64,000 nucleotides of DNA, taken from Sinomonas notoginsengisoli (GTDB lineage: Bacteria > Actinomycetota > Actinomycetes > Actinomycetales > Micrococcaceae). The notes under the pieces are model-generated. The model did not search any database. It saw only the letters and a list, made by a program, of their open reading frames with translations, and had not been told where the DNA came from. The translations under genes were made by a program, and so were the position numbers. Each line of letters begins with the position of its first letter. Position 1 is the stretch's first letter. This document shows positions 53,907 through 62,997 of this stretch, piece by piece. The stretch is from the NCBI RefSeq assembly GCF_021554725.1, contig NZ_JAIZDP010000005.1, forward strand, positions 168,506 to 232,505, in the 5' to 3' direction.

Positions 53907-55598
53907 ATGACCCAACGAGCCCTGTCCGTCCTCACCACCCCGCCCTCGCTGAAACCGGGGACCCTGCGGGTCGTCCCGCTTGGCGGGCTGGGCGAGGTCG
54001 GGCGGAACATGACCGTATTCGAGATCGAGGGCAAGCTCCTCGTCGTCGACTGCGGCGTCCTCTTCCCCGAGGAGACCCAGCCCGGCGTCGACCTCATCCT
54101 GCCGGACTTCTCGTACATCGAGGACCGTGTGCAGGACATCCTCGCCGTTGTGCTCACGCACGGCCACGAGGACCACATCGGCGCTGTCCCCTACCTCCTT
54201 CGCCATCGCCGCGACGTCCCGCTAGTCGGGTCCCAGCTCACCTTGGCACTGGTCGAGGCGAAGCTTGCCGAGCACCGCATCAACCCCGTGCTCCGGGTCG
54301 TCGAGGAAGGCCAGGTACTCGATTTCGGCCCGTTCCAGACCGAGTTCGTTGCCGTCAACCACTCCATCCCGGACGCCCTCGCGGTGTTCATCCGCACCGC
54401 CGGCGGGACGGTCCTGCACACCGGGGACTTCAAGATGGACCAGCTCCCCCTTGACGGGCGCATCACCGACCTCCGCCATTTCGCCCGTCTCGGCGAGGAG
54501 GGCGTGGACCTGTTCATGGCGGATTCGACGAACGCCGACATCCCCGGCTTCACGACCGCCGAGAAGGAAATCGGCCCCACGTTGGACCGCCTCTTCGGGC
54601 AGGCCCGTAAACGGATTATCGTGGCCAGCTTCTCCTCGCACGTCCACCGCGTACAGCAGGTGCTCGACGCCGCCCATCACCATGGCCGCAAGGTCGCCTT
54701 CGTGGGACGGTCGATGGTGCGGAACATGGGTATCGCTGCGAAGCTCGGCTACCTCGACATCCCGCCGGGCATCCTTGTGGACATGAAGGCGATCGACGAC
54801 ATCCCGGACCACCGCCTCGTGCTCATGTCCACCGGATCCCAGGGCGAACCGATGGCGGCTCTGTCCCGGATGGCGAACGGCGACCACCGTGTGCAGGTGA
54901 ACCAGGGGGACATGGTCATCCTCGCCTCCTCGCTGATCCCCGGCAACGAGAACGCGGTGTTCCGGGTCATCAACGGCCTGCTCAAGCTAGGCGCCACGGT
55001 GATCCACAAGGGCATGGCCAAGGTTCACGTCTCGGGCCATGCGGCCGCGGGCGAGCTCCTCTACTGCTACAACATTGTCGAACCGCTCAACGCCATGCCC
55101 ATTCACGGTGAGACGAGGCATCTCATCGCCAACGGCAACCTCGCGCTCGAGACGGGAATGGATCCGGAGAGCGTGATCCTCGGGGACAATGGCACCGTTG
55201 TCGACGTTGCGGACGGCATCGCCAGGATCGTCGGCCAGGTCGAGGTCGGATTCGTGTACGTAGACGGCAGCAGCGTCGGTGAGATCACCGACGTCGACCT
55301 CAAGGACCGCCGGATCCTCGGCGAGGAGGGATTCATCTCGGTCATCACCGTGGTGAACCGCTCCACGGGCAAGGTCGTCACGGGTCCGGAGATCCATGCA
55401 CGCGGTGTGGCCGAGGATGACGCCGTCTTCGACGACATCGTCCCCAGGATCAACGAGGCCCTCGAGGAGGCCATCCTCGCAAAGTCGGACCACACGGCCT
55501 ACCAGCTCCAGCAGGTGGTCCGCCGTGTCATGGGCACATGGGTCAGCCGCAAGCTGCGCCGCAAGCCGATGATCATTCCCGTCGTCCTCGAGGCCTGA
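53907..55598 (+). CDS. rnj: Ribonuclease J
   Basis: 563 residues from ATG 53907 with TAGGAG upstream. Beta-lactamase fold with metal motif LTHGHEDHIGAVPYLL, DCGVLFPEE, then beta-CASP (STGSQGEPMAALSRMANGDH, HVSGHAAAGELL) and the C-terminal domain. It is an RNase with 5' exo- and endonuclease activity. A terminator follows. Confidence 0.96.
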   Translation: MTQRALSVLTTPPSLKPGTLRVVPLGGLGEVGRNMTVFEIEGKLLVVDCGVLFPEETQPGVDLILPDFSYIEDRVQDILAVVLTHGHEDHIGAVPYLLRHRRDVPLVGSQLTLALVEAKLAEHRINPVLRVVEEGQVLDFGPFQTEFVAVNHSIPDALAVFIRTAGGTVLHTGDFKMDQLPLDGRITDLRHFARLGEEGVDLFMADSTNADIPGFTTAEKEIGPTLDRLFGQARKRIIVASFSSHVHRVQQVLDAAHHHGRKVAFVGRSMVRNMGIAAKLGYLDIPPGILVDMKAIDDIPDHRLVLMSTGSQGEPMAALSRMANGDHRVQVNQGDMVILASSLIPGNENAVFRVINGLLKLGATVIHKGMAKVHVSGHAAAGELLYCYNIVEPLNAMPIHGETRHLIANGNLALETGMDPESVILGDNGTVVDVADGIARIVGQVEVGFVYVDGSSVGEITDVDLKDRRILGEEGFISVITVVNRSTGKVVTGPEIHARGVAEDDAVFDDIVPRINEALEEAILAKSDHTAYQLQQVVRRVMGTWVSRKLRRKPMIIPVVLEA

Positions 55599-55623
55599 CA
55601 GACAGTTACTCCCTACCCCCTCA

Positions 55624-55664
55624 GGCCGCCGCTCCCGTCGAAATCCGCGGAAGCGGCGGCCTTT
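55624..55664 (+). terminator. Intrinsic terminator after rnj
   Basis: GGCCGCCGCT (55624-55633) pairs exactly with AGCGGCGGCC (55652-55661), followed by TTT. It separates the dapA-rnj unit from ftsK. Confidence 0.8.
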
Positions 55665-55682
55665 CGGGGTACGGTGGCCAAT

Positions 55683-58562
55683 ATGGCGACTCGTACCTCC
55701 CCCACGCCTAGAACACGCTCGACGCAGGCCACGGCCACGTCAGGCGGCCGATCCCGCGCCGGCTCATCCCGCGCCACATCGGGGAAGGGGAGTACGGCAT
55801 CGCGTGGCGTCACGAGTTCTCACACCGGGCAGCCCTGGCTCGCCCGGGTCATCGGAGCCACGTGGGGGGCGCTCGCCCACGCGGTCGGTGGCGGTGTGCG
55901 CCGCATCGGTACCGACGTGAGCGGCCTTGACCCCGAATCGCGCCGGGACGGCGCCGCACTGTTCAACCTCGTCTTGGCCGTGTTCGTGGCGACCTTCGCA
56001 TGGTGGGGCTGGAAGGGCTGGTTCCCTGATGCGGTCTACGCCGTGGTCAACGGCACGTTCGGCTGGGTCTCGCTCCTCCTGCCGCTCATGCTGGGAGCAT
56101 GTGCGTTCCGGCTCTTCCGCAAGCCGGCTGACCATCGCGGCAACAACCGAGTCGGCATCGGGTTCATCGTCATGACCTTCGCAGCGACGGGCCTCGCCCA
56201 CGTCCTCGGCGGCCTGCCCTCGGCTGCGAACGGCTTCGAGGGACTGCAGGGCGCCGGAGGGATGCTCGGCTTCCTCGCCGCCTCGCTCTTGGCTGCTGTC
56301 CACCCAGCAGTGCCCATCGTCATCTACTCGGCGCTCGCTTTCGTCTCGGTGCTCATCGTGACGGCAACGCCGTTCGCGGCAATCCCCCGCCGCCTCCGCT
56401 CCGGATGGGAGCACCTCATGGGCCTCGACCTCGCCCCCGAGGAACAGGACGCTCACGATCGCAGCTACCTCTACGACTCGGAGCGGCGGGCCCAAGGCGC
56501 GGCGAAGGAGCGCCGCAAGAAGAAACGGCGGCTGTTCGGCAGGGATGACGAGGATCCGGCCGAGCGCACCGACGGCTTCGCCGGTGACGAGCCGTACGAG
56601 CGCGCCGTCGTCGATGATCCGGGGGCGACCGCCGCGCTCCCGGCGCCCGCGCAGGGCCGGTCCCAAGCTGAGGCTGCGATCCAGAAGATCCGTGCGGCGC
56701 AGGGGCGACGGGACGCTCAGGCCCCCAGCGGGGACGACGGCGTGAGCGACGCCACCGAGGCAATCCCCACCGTGGGCCTTCCCACGCCCAACCCCGGCTC
56801 TGCTGTCCACGTCCCGTCGAATCCCGTCGCCCCGACCCCGCCGCCCACTCCGATTCCGCAGCGCACCGAACAGCTCCAGCTTTCGGGCGACGTCGCGTAC
56901 ACGCTCCCGCAGTCGGACTTCCTCGTCCAGGGGTCTGCGCCGAAAGAGCGGACGGAGGCCAACGACGCCGTCGTGGCCGCGCTGACCAACACGCTCCAGC
57001 AGTTCAACGTCGATGCGGAGGTGACCGGCTTCTCCCGTGGCCCCACGGTCACGCGCTACGAGATCGAGCTGTCTCCGGGCACGAAGGTCGAGAAGGTCAC
57101 CGCGCTGAGCAAGAACATCTCCTACGCGGTCGCGAGCTCGGACGTGCGGATCCTCAGCCCGATCCCGGGCAAGAGCGCGATCGGCATCGAGATCCCGAAC
57201 ACGGACCGCGAGACGGTCTCGCTCGGCGACGTGCTGCGCAGCCAGAACGCCCGCCGCACCGAGCACCCCATGGTGATGGGCGTGGGCAAGGACGTTGAGG
57301 GCGGCTACGTCGTCGCGAACCTCGCCAAGATGCCCCACCTGCTCGTGGCCGGCGCGACCGGCGCGGGCAAGTCCTCGTTCGTGAACTCGATGATCACCTC
57401 GATCCTCATGCGCTCCACCCCAGACGAGGTTCGCATGGTCATGGTCGACCCCAAACGGGTCGAGCTCACCGCCTACGAGGGCGTCCCGCATCTCATCACG
57501 CCGATCATCACGAGTCCGAAGAAGGCGGCCGAGGCGCTCCAGTGGGTTGTGCGGGAGATGGACGCCAGATACGACGACCTCGCCAACTACGGCTACAAGC
57601 ACATCGACGACTTCAACAAGGCCGTCCGTGCGGGCAAGGTCATTCCGCCGCCGGGGTCCGAGCGCAAGTTGCGACCCTACCCCTACCTGCTCATCATCGT
57701 CGACGAGCTCGCGGACTTGATGATGGTGGCGCCGCGCGACGTCGAGGACTCGATCGTGCGCATTACGCAGCTCGCGCGCGCGGCGGGCATCCACCTCGTC
57801 CTCGCGACACAGCGGCCTTCGGTCGACGTCGTCACAGGTCTCATCAAGGCCAATGTCCCCTCCCGCATGGCCTTCGCGACCTCCTCGGTCACCGACTCCC
57901 GGGTTGTCCTCGACCAGCCGGGAGCGGAGAAGCTCATCGGCCAGGGCGACGCCCTGTTCCTCCCCATGGGGGCGTCGAAGCCGATGCGCGTGCAGGGGGC
58001 ATGGGTCTCCGAATCGGAGATCCACAGGGTCGTCGAGCACGTCAAGGGCCAGCTCAAGGTGACGTACCGCGACGACGTCGCGGTCGAACCCGAGAAGAAG
58101 CAGATCGACGAGGAGATCGGCGACGACCTCGAGGTGCTGCTCCAGGCCACGGAGCTTGTCGTGACGACCCAGTTCGGCTCGACGTCGATGCTCCAGCGCA
58201 AGCTCCGAGTGGGCTTCGCGAAGGCCGGCCGCCTCATGGACCTTCTCGAGAGCCGAGGCGTGGTTGGCCCATCCGAGGGGTCGAAGGCACGCGACGTCCT
58301 CGTCAAGCCCGACGACCTGCCAGCGGTGCTCGCCGCGCTGCGGGGGCAGGACGCGCCGTCGTCCGCTGCTAGCCCCACGGACCACGCCCTGGCCGACAAC
58401 GGGAGCGCCAACCACCACACGGGCGAGTACGAGGTGGACTCGCCCTACGCCGAAGACCTCGTCACGAAGGACCTCGACTCGCGGCCGCAGGCGGTCGACT
58501 ACCACGACGATGACAGGGACGGTGAGGGCGGCGAGGACGCGTGGTCGCTCACCGGACGATAG
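55683..58562 (+). CDS. ftsK: DNA translocase FtsK
   Basis: 959 residues from ATG 55683; a GTG at 55674 lies in the same frame but inside the likely promoter (TACGGT 55670-55675). A basic Ser/Thr/Arg-rich N-terminus, four membrane helices (about 90-240), a Pro-rich linker, then the motor: Walker A VAGATGAGKSS, Walker B LLIIVDELADLMMV and the winged-helix gamma domain (TSMLQRKLRVGFAKAGRLMDLLESRGVVGPSEGSKARDVLV) that reads KOPS-type sites. It pumps DNA at division. pgsA follows nine bases later. Confidence 0.96.
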   Translation: MATRTSPTPRTRSTQATATSGGRSRAGSSRATSGKGSTASRGVTSSHTGQPWLARVIGATWGALAHAVGGGVRRIGTDVSGLDPESRRDGAALFNLVLAVFVATFAWWGWKGWFPDAVYAVVNGTFGWVSLLLPLMLGACAFRLFRKPADHRGNNRVGIGFIVMTFAATGLAHVLGGLPSAANGFEGLQGAGGMLGFLAASLLAAVHPAVPIVIYSALAFVSVLIVTATPFAAIPRRLRSGWEHLMGLDLAPEEQDAHDRSYLYDSERRAQGAAKERRKKKRRLFGRDDEDPAERTDGFAGDEPYERAVVDDPGATAALPAPAQGRSQAEAAIQKIRAAQGRRDAQAPSGDDGVSDATEAIPTVGLPTPNPGSAVHVPSNPVAPTPPPTPIPQRTEQLQLSGDVAYTLPQSDFLVQGSAPKERTEANDAVVAALTNTLQQFNVDAEVTGFSRGPTVTRYEIELSPGTKVEKVTALSKNISYAVASSDVRILSPIPGKSAIGIEIPNTDRETVSLGDVLRSQNARRTEHPMVMGVGKDVEGGYVVANLAKMPHLLVAGATGAGKSSFVNSMITSILMRSTPDEVRMVMVDPKRVELTAYEGVPHLITPIITSPKKAAEALQWVVREMDARYDDLANYGYKHIDDFNKAVRAGKVIPPPGSERKLRPYPYLLIIVDELADLMMVAPRDVEDSIVRITQLARAAGIHLVLATQRPSVDVVTGLIKANVPSRMAFATSSVTDSRVVLDQPGAEKLIGQGDALFLPMGASKPMRVQGAWVSESEIHRVVEHVKGQLKVTYRDDVAVEPEKKQIDEEIGDDLEVLLQATELVVTTQFGSTSMLQRKLRVGFAKAGRLMDLLESRGVVGPSEGSKARDVLVKPDDLPAVLAALRGQDAPSSAASPTDHALADNGSANHHTGEYEVDSPYAEDLVTKDLDSRPQAVDYHDDDRDGEGGEDAWSLTGR

Positions 58563-58571
58563 GCTGGGACG

Positions 58572-59162
58572 GTGACCACCTCGCCGTCGGCGTCCTCCCA
58601 GCTGTGGAACGTGCCGAACATCCTCACGATGGTGCGTATCGTCCTGGTCCCGTTCTTCATCTGGTCGCTGCTGGCAGACGGTTCCCATGGCGGTGTGCTG
58701 CGATGGGTGGCCTTCGTCCTCTTCGCCGTCGCGATCTACACAGACCAGCTCGACGGCTCGATTGCGCGCAAGCACAACCTCATCACCGACTTCGGCAAGA
58801 TCGCGGACCCGATTGCGGACAAGCTCCTCACGGGCTCGGCGCTCGTGCTCCTCTCCGTGCTCGGTGAACTGCCGTGGTGGATCACGGTCCTCATTCTCGT
58901 GCGCGAATGGGGCATCACGGCGCTGCGCTTTGTCGTGATCCGGTACGGCGTGATGCCCGCCTCCCCGGGCGGCAAGCTCAAGACAGTGCTGCAGACGGTC
59001 GCGATCCTGCTGTACCTGTTCCCGCTCACGCCCGCGGTTCCAGTCCTGGCGGCGATCGCCTTCTGGACCATGGTTCTTGCCCTGGCGGTGACGGTGGTGA
59101 CTGGGATCGACTACCTGGTCAAGGCGGTTCGCTTGCGGGCAGATGCGCTCGGAGGGAAGTGA
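58572..59162 (+). CDS. pgsA: CDP-diacylglycerol-glycerol-3-phosphate 3-phosphatidyltransferase
   Basis: 196 residues, GTG start. The CDP-alcohol phosphotransferase motif DG-x2-AR-x8-G-x3-D-x3-D is perfect (beginning YTDQLDGSIARKHN and ending FGKIADPIADK). Four to six membrane helices. It makes phosphatidylglycerophosphate. TAGGCT at 58560-58565 ends six bases before the GTG. cinA overlaps its stop (GTGA). Confidence 0.95.
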   Translation: MTTSPSASSQLWNVPNILTMVRIVLVPFFIWSLLADGSHGGVLRWVAFVLFAVAIYTDQLDGSIARKHNLITDFGKIADPIADKLLTGSALVLLSVLGELPWWITVLILVREWGITALRFVVIRYGVMPASPGGKLKTVLQTVAILLYLFPLTPAVPVLAAIAFWTMVLALAVTVVTGIDYLVKAVRLRADALGGK

Positions 59163-59674
59163 CCGTACCGTTGAAGGCAACGGAGGGCCGGAGCGGTGCC
59201 GGGGCGACGGCGCGCGCGGTCGTGGAGGCCTTCATCGCCCGCGGGGTCACCGTGGCCACCGCCGAATCGCTCACTGCTGGGCTCGTGGCGGCTACCCTCG
59301 CCGACGTGCCGGGTGCCTCCGGGATGCTCCGGGGAGGGGTCGTGAGCTATGCGAGTGGAGTCAAGGCCGACGTGCTCGGCGTATCCCGCGAGCTGCTCGC
59401 CAAGGCCGGATCGGTGGACCCAGAGGTGGCGCGGCAGATGGCCGACGGGGCCCGGCGAGTCTGCGGTGCCGACTACGGGGTTGCGACGACCGGCGCAGCG
59501 GGTCCCGAGCCGCATGACGGCAAGCCGGTGGGCACGGTCTTCGTCGCGGTGTCAGGGCCCGGCCGCACGACTGTCCGCGAGCACGTTCTCGTAGGGGACA
59601 GGCCCGCCATCCGCGCCGCTGCGACGCGTGCTGCCCTCGAAGGGCTGCTTGGTGCCTTGCAAGCCGCCACCTGA
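59159..59674 (+). CDS. cinA: CinA family protein (C-terminal nicotinamide-nucleotide amidase type)
   Basis: 171 residues from GTG 59159 overlapping the pgsA stop. Only the CinA C-terminal (PncC) domain is present: [66 protein letters not shown]. It deamidates nicotinamide mononucleotide in other bacteria. The pgsA-cinA-clgR order is an actinobacterial constant. Confidence 0.92.
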   Translation: MTVPLKATEGRSGAGATARAVVEAFIARGVTVATAESLTAGLVAATLADVPGASGMLRGGVVSYASGVKADVLGVSRELLAKAGSVDPEVARQMADGARRVCGADYGVATTGAAGPEPHDGKPVGTVFVAVSGPGRTTVREHVLVGDRPAIRAAATRAALEGLLGALQAAT

Positions 59675-59841
59675 TACTGGAAGCCAGCTGTGAGTTTGTT
59701 GGAGTCGCCGCTTTCCGGGGAACAATGCTGGTGCTGCAGGAGTTATCGATAGTGTCGTCAATGATCGGCGGCACCACTAGGATGATTCACACTGGAGCCC
59801 CGGGAGACGGGGCGCCCGAACCAAGGAGCACATCGATACAC

Positions 59842-60267
59842 ATGGTTAAGCAGCCCGTATCCGTCAACGGCGTGGTGCGCTGGCGTGACGTGGGCTTGGC
59901 CGAGATCGGTAAGCAGGAACAGAAGGAGCGCAAGATGGTTGTTCTGCGTCATGAGATTGGAGACGTCCTCCGCGACGTCCGTCAGCGCCAGGGCCGTACG
60001 CTCCGTGAAGTCTCGCACAACGCACGTGTGTCGCTGGGCTACCTGAGTGAGGTGGAGCGCGGTCAGAAGGAAGCCTCTTCCGAACTGCTCTCGTCGATCT
60101 GTTCTGCCCTTGATGTGCCCCTTTCAGTCATGCTGCGCGAGGTCAGCGACCGGGTAGCAGTCGCCGAGGGTGTCACCATCCCCGACACAGTGCCGCAGGA
60201 ATTCGCCCAGCGGTATGGGCGCGACATGAACACGGACTTGGACGCCGAGCTGACGAAGATCAGCTGA
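59842..60267 (+). CDS. clgR: ClgR-type XRE family transcriptional regulator
   Basis: 141 residues from ATG 59842 with AAGGAG upstream; an N-terminal piece of about 36 residues precedes the usual start [27 protein letters not shown]. The helix-turn-helix is [47 protein letters not shown]. ClgR activates clp protease and other stress genes. It has TAGGAT at 59777-59782 as a likely -10, giving a 50-base leader. Convergent with the MarR gene. Confidence 0.93.
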   Translation: MVKQPVSVNGVVRWRDVGLAEIGKQEQKERKMVVLRHEIGDVLRDVRQRQGRTLREVSHNARVSLGYLSEVERGQKEASSELLSSICSALDVPLSVMLREVSDRVAVAEGVTIPDTVPQEFAQRYGRDMNTDLDAELTKIS

Positions 60268-60272
60268 CGTCG

Positions 60273-60734
60273 TCAGGAGCAGAGGAGGGCCTCGTTGAGG
60301 CGCCGGAGATACAGGGCCAGATCTGCCAACTCCGCGGTCTCCCATGATGCCAGCCGCTCAGCGAAGAACTCGTGGCGGCGGCCCTTCAGCTCCTCGACAT
60401 GCTTTAGCCCCGTGGGGGTCAGTGCTACTTGCTGGGCCCGGCGGTCGTGCGGGTCGGCTTCCTTGGCCACAAGCCCGATCTCCTCGAGCAGCGCAACCTG
60501 CCGGCTGACGGTCGGCTTCCCGACGCCGACCGTCGCGGCGAGATCGGTCACCCGCTGTGCACCCCCACCGTGGAGGATCGTGAGGAGCCCGTAAGCCGCT
60601 GGATCGAGATCGGGGTGGAGCTCTCGGGACAGCCCTAGGGATGCAGCACGGCCGCGCCGCCAGAAGACGCCGAGCTGCCGCTCGACGTCGGTCAGGGCGT
60701 CATCGAATGCGGCGGACACTCGCGGGCTGGACAT
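60273..60734 (-). CDS. MarR family transcriptional regulator
   Basis: 153 residues. Winged-helix domain ALDPAAYGLLTILHGGGAQRVTDLAATVGVGKPTVSRQVALLEEIGLVAKEADPHDRRAQQVALTPTG (here LDPAAYGLL...) is standard MarR. TAAGAT lies five bases before the ATG on the minus strand. No linked transporter or enzyme gene, so its target is unknown. Confidence 0.92.
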   Translation of the reverse strand: MSSPRVSAAFDDALTDVERQLGVFWRRGRAASLGLSRELHPDLDPAAYGLLTILHGGGAQRVTDLAATVGVGKPTVSRQVALLEEIGLVAKEADPHDRRAQQVALTPTGLKHVEELKGRRHEFFAERLASWETAELADLALYLRRLNEALLCS

Positions 60735-60808
60735 ACCTCATCTTAGGCTGCCAAGTGCCCTCAGCCGGGGCGGTGGGCTCCTGTCGCTGCCTGAGGGAGA
60801 ATGAACCG

Positions 60809-61030
60809 ATGCGGAACAGTGATTTCTGGCGGTTGATGGATGACGAGTTCGGAGCAGGCTATGCACATGTCCTGGCCGGGTCTGCCGTTCTCGCCGCAGT
60901 CGGCGGGCGCACCGCCGAGGAGGCCCTGAGGGCCGGTGTGCATCCTCGCAGCGTGTGGCTTGCCGTCTGCGAGCTCCAGGATGTGCCCCCTGAGCGCCGG
61001 CTCGGCAGGGATCGTCCCATCAAGGACTGA
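60809..61030 (+). CDS. DUF3046 protein
   Basis: 73 residues from ATG 60809. DUF3046 core NSDFWRLMDDEFGAGYAHVLAGSAVLAAVGGRTAEEALRAGVHPRSVWLAVCELQDVPPERRLGRD. The family is actinobacterial, small and of unknown role, and normally lies just before recA as here. Ribosome site GAGGGAG upstream. Confidence 0.92.
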   Translation: MRNSDFWRLMDDEFGAGYAHVLAGSAVLAAVGGRTAEEALRAGVHPRSVWLAVCELQDVPPERRLGRDRPIKD

Positions 61031-61064
61031 ACTTGCGAGGATGTGGCGACACGCCGCCAATGAG

Positions 61065-61080
61065 TCGAAGATGTGTTCGG
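61065..61080 (+). promoter_or_regulatory. LexA (SOS) box of recA
   Basis: TCGAAGATGTGTTCGG matches TCGAAC-N4-GTTCGA at 10 of 12 fixed positions. It lies 169 bases before recA and just after the DUF3046 gene. Confidence 0.7.
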
Positions 61081-61249
61081 GGAAGCGGTAATGTCCTCCA
61101 CAGAGGATTCCACCTGCGAAGTGCGCCGAAATGTCCACATACCGCAGTCGCGGGCTACGACTGTCAGTGGGCGCCGGTAGCGTGAGCGGCATGGAGGTGC
61201 GGCAGGCAGGACAGGCCCTGCCGCGAATAACCCGACCGGAGGTAGACCC

Positions 61250-62302
61250 ATGGCAGCATCAACGCCGGAGCGCCAGAAGGCGCTCGAGGCGGCTCTCGCC
61301 CAGATCGACAAGCAGTTCGGCAAGGGATCGATCATGCGCTTGGGGGACGACACCCGGGCGCCGATCGAGGTCATCCCCACAGGCTCCATCGCGCTTGACG
61401 TCGCGCTCGGCATCGGTGGCCTCCCGCGCGGCCGAGTCGTCGAGATCTATGGCCCCGAATCCTCCGGTAAGACGACGGTCGCGCTCCACGCTGTCGCGAA
61501 CGCACAGCGGAACGGCGGCATCGCCGCATTCATCGACGCGGAGCACGCACTCGACCCGGAGTACGCGGCCAAGCTCGGTGTGGACACCGATGCGCTGCTG
61601 GTGTCCCAGCCGGATACCGGCGAGCAGGCGCTCGAGATCATGGACATGCTTGTCGGATCGGGCTCGCTCGACATCATCGTGATCGACTCCGTGGCAGCCC
61701 TCGTGCCGCGGGCGGAGATTGAAGGCGAGATGGGCGACAGCCATGTGGGACTCCAGGCCCGCCTCATGAGCCAGGCACTCCGCAAGGTCACCGGGCGCCT
61801 CAACCAAACCAAGACGACGGCTATCTTCATCAACCAGCTCCGCGAGAAGATCGGCGTCTTCTTTGGCTCCCCTGAGACGACCACCGGCGGCAAGGCACTC
61901 AAGTTCTACGCCTCGGTGCGCATTGACGTCCGTCGCATCCAGACGCTCAAGGAAGGCGCCGATTCCGTCGGCAACCGTACCAAGGCCAAGATCGTCAAGA
62001 ACAAGATGGCCCCGCCCTTTAAGCAGGCCGAGTTCGACATCATCTACGGGCAGGGCATCTCCCGTGAGGGCGGCATCATCGACATGGGTGTCGAGCACGG
62101 CATCATCAAGAAGTCCGGCTCGTGGTTCACCTACGACGGTGATCAGCTGGGCCAGGGCATGGAGAACTCCCGGCGCTTCCTTCGCGACAATCCCGAGCTC
62201 GCGGACGAGCTCGAGCGACTCATCAAGGAGAAGCTCGGAGTCGGCGTCAAGAAGGATGTTGACGAGGAGCAGCCGCGCCTCAAGGCCGTCGACGGCGAAT
62301 AG
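61250..62302 (+). CDS. recA: Recombinase RecA
   Basis: 350 residues. Walker A GPESSGKT (68-75), [31 protein letters not shown] (loop 2 region) and a C-terminal basic/acidic tail. It catalyses strand exchange and LexA cleavage. ATG 61250 follows GGAGG in a leader of about 170 bases after the SOS box. No intein. recX starts one base after the stop. Confidence 0.98.
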   Translation: MAASTPERQKALEAALAQIDKQFGKGSIMRLGDDTRAPIEVIPTGSIALDVALGIGGLPRGRVVEIYGPESSGKTTVALHAVANAQRNGGIAAFIDAEHALDPEYAAKLGVDTDALLVSQPDTGEQALEIMDMLVGSGSLDIIVIDSVAALVPRAEIEGEMGDSHVGLQARLMSQALRKVTGRLNQTKTTAIFINQLREKIGVFFGSPETTTGGKALKFYASVRIDVRRIQTLKEGADSVGNRTKAKIVKNKMAPPFKQAEFDIIYGQGISREGGIIDMGVEHGIIKKSGSWFTYDGDQLGQGMENSRRFLRDNPELADELERLIKEKLGVGVKKDVDEEQPRLKAVDGE

Positions 62303-62863
62303 GTGGTAGTACGCCGGGGCCGGCAGGCCCCACCGCCACCGGAGCAGGACCCGGAGGCAGATTCGGAGTCGGTGGCGCGTGCAATCCTTCTTCGGCAGCT
62401 GACCCTCGGCCCACGCAGCCGGCTTCAGCTCGAGCGGAAGCTGCGTGACCGGAACGTTCCGATGGAGGTCGCAGCGGCCCTCCTCGACCGCTTCGAGGAC
62501 GTCGGCCTCGTCGACGACGCCGAATTCGCGCGGATGTGGGTACGGGGACGCGGCGAGGCGAAGTCTCTCGGACGCTCGGCCCTCCGGCGCGAGCTCAACG
62601 AGAAGGGCATCACCGGCGACTTGGCGGAGGAGGCCCTCGAGGAGCTGACTCCGGACGCCGAGGAGGAATCCGCGCGCCGCCTCCTCGCGCGGCGCGTGCG
62701 GCCCTTCGACCGGACAGACCCTGCCGCACGGGACAAGGAGCTGCGGCGGCTCGTCGGCCTGCTCGCGCGGAAGGGACACTCGCCCGGTTCTGCGTTCCGC
62801 CTTGCAGCACAGGTGATCGACGCCGATTCCGGAGACAATGTGCTTGAGCAGCGCCCTTACTGA
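62303..62863 (+). CDS. recX: Regulatory protein RecX
   Basis: 186 residues, GTG start right after recA. RecX repeats: ARAILLRQLTLGPRSRLQLERKLRDRNVPMEVAAALLDRFEDVGLVDDAEFARMWVRGRGEAKSLGRSALRRELNEKGI. It binds RecA filaments and inhibits it. Overlap-free, transcribed with recA. Confidence 0.94.
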   Translation: MVVRRGRQAPPPPEQDPEADSESVARAILLRQLTLGPRSRLQLERKLRDRNVPMEVAAALLDRFEDVGLVDDAEFARMWVRGRGEAKSLGRSALRRELNEKGITGDLAEEALEELTPDAEEESARRLLARRVRPFDRTDPAARDKELRRLVGLLARKGHSPGSAFRLAAQVIDADSGDNVLEQRPY

Positions 62864-62962
62864 CGGCCTCTATGCTGACGGTGCTCCAAAAACTCGGCGT
62901 GCTCCTGAGAAGTCGGCAGGCCCCGGCGTGTCGGCGTCGCTGATGGGATTTCTGTGACTAGG

Positions 62963-62990
62963 GTGACAGATGGGATTACTGCGGTATTCT
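62963..62990 (+). promoter_or_regulatory. Promoter of the secreted peptidase-like gene
   Basis: GTGACA (62963-62968) and TATTCT (62985-62990) are 16 bases apart, and TATTCT ends seven bases before GTG 62998, so the mRNA would be leaderless. GATGGGATT occurs at 62942-62950 and 62970-62978 on either side of the -35, a possible direct-repeat operator. Confidence 0.6.
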
Positions 62991-62997
62991 CTAAGGT

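Noticed and set aside
55764..59180. Very long minus-strand open frame (1138 codons) opposite ftsK-pgsA
   Set aside because: High GC makes stop codons rare on the opposite strand; its translation is Arg/His/Asp/Glu repeats with no domain, while the plus strand carries clear FtsK and PgsA.
59690..59760. ClgR autoregulatory site before clgR
   Set aside because: The stretch has some CGCC/GCG symmetry but does not match a ClgR consensus well enough.
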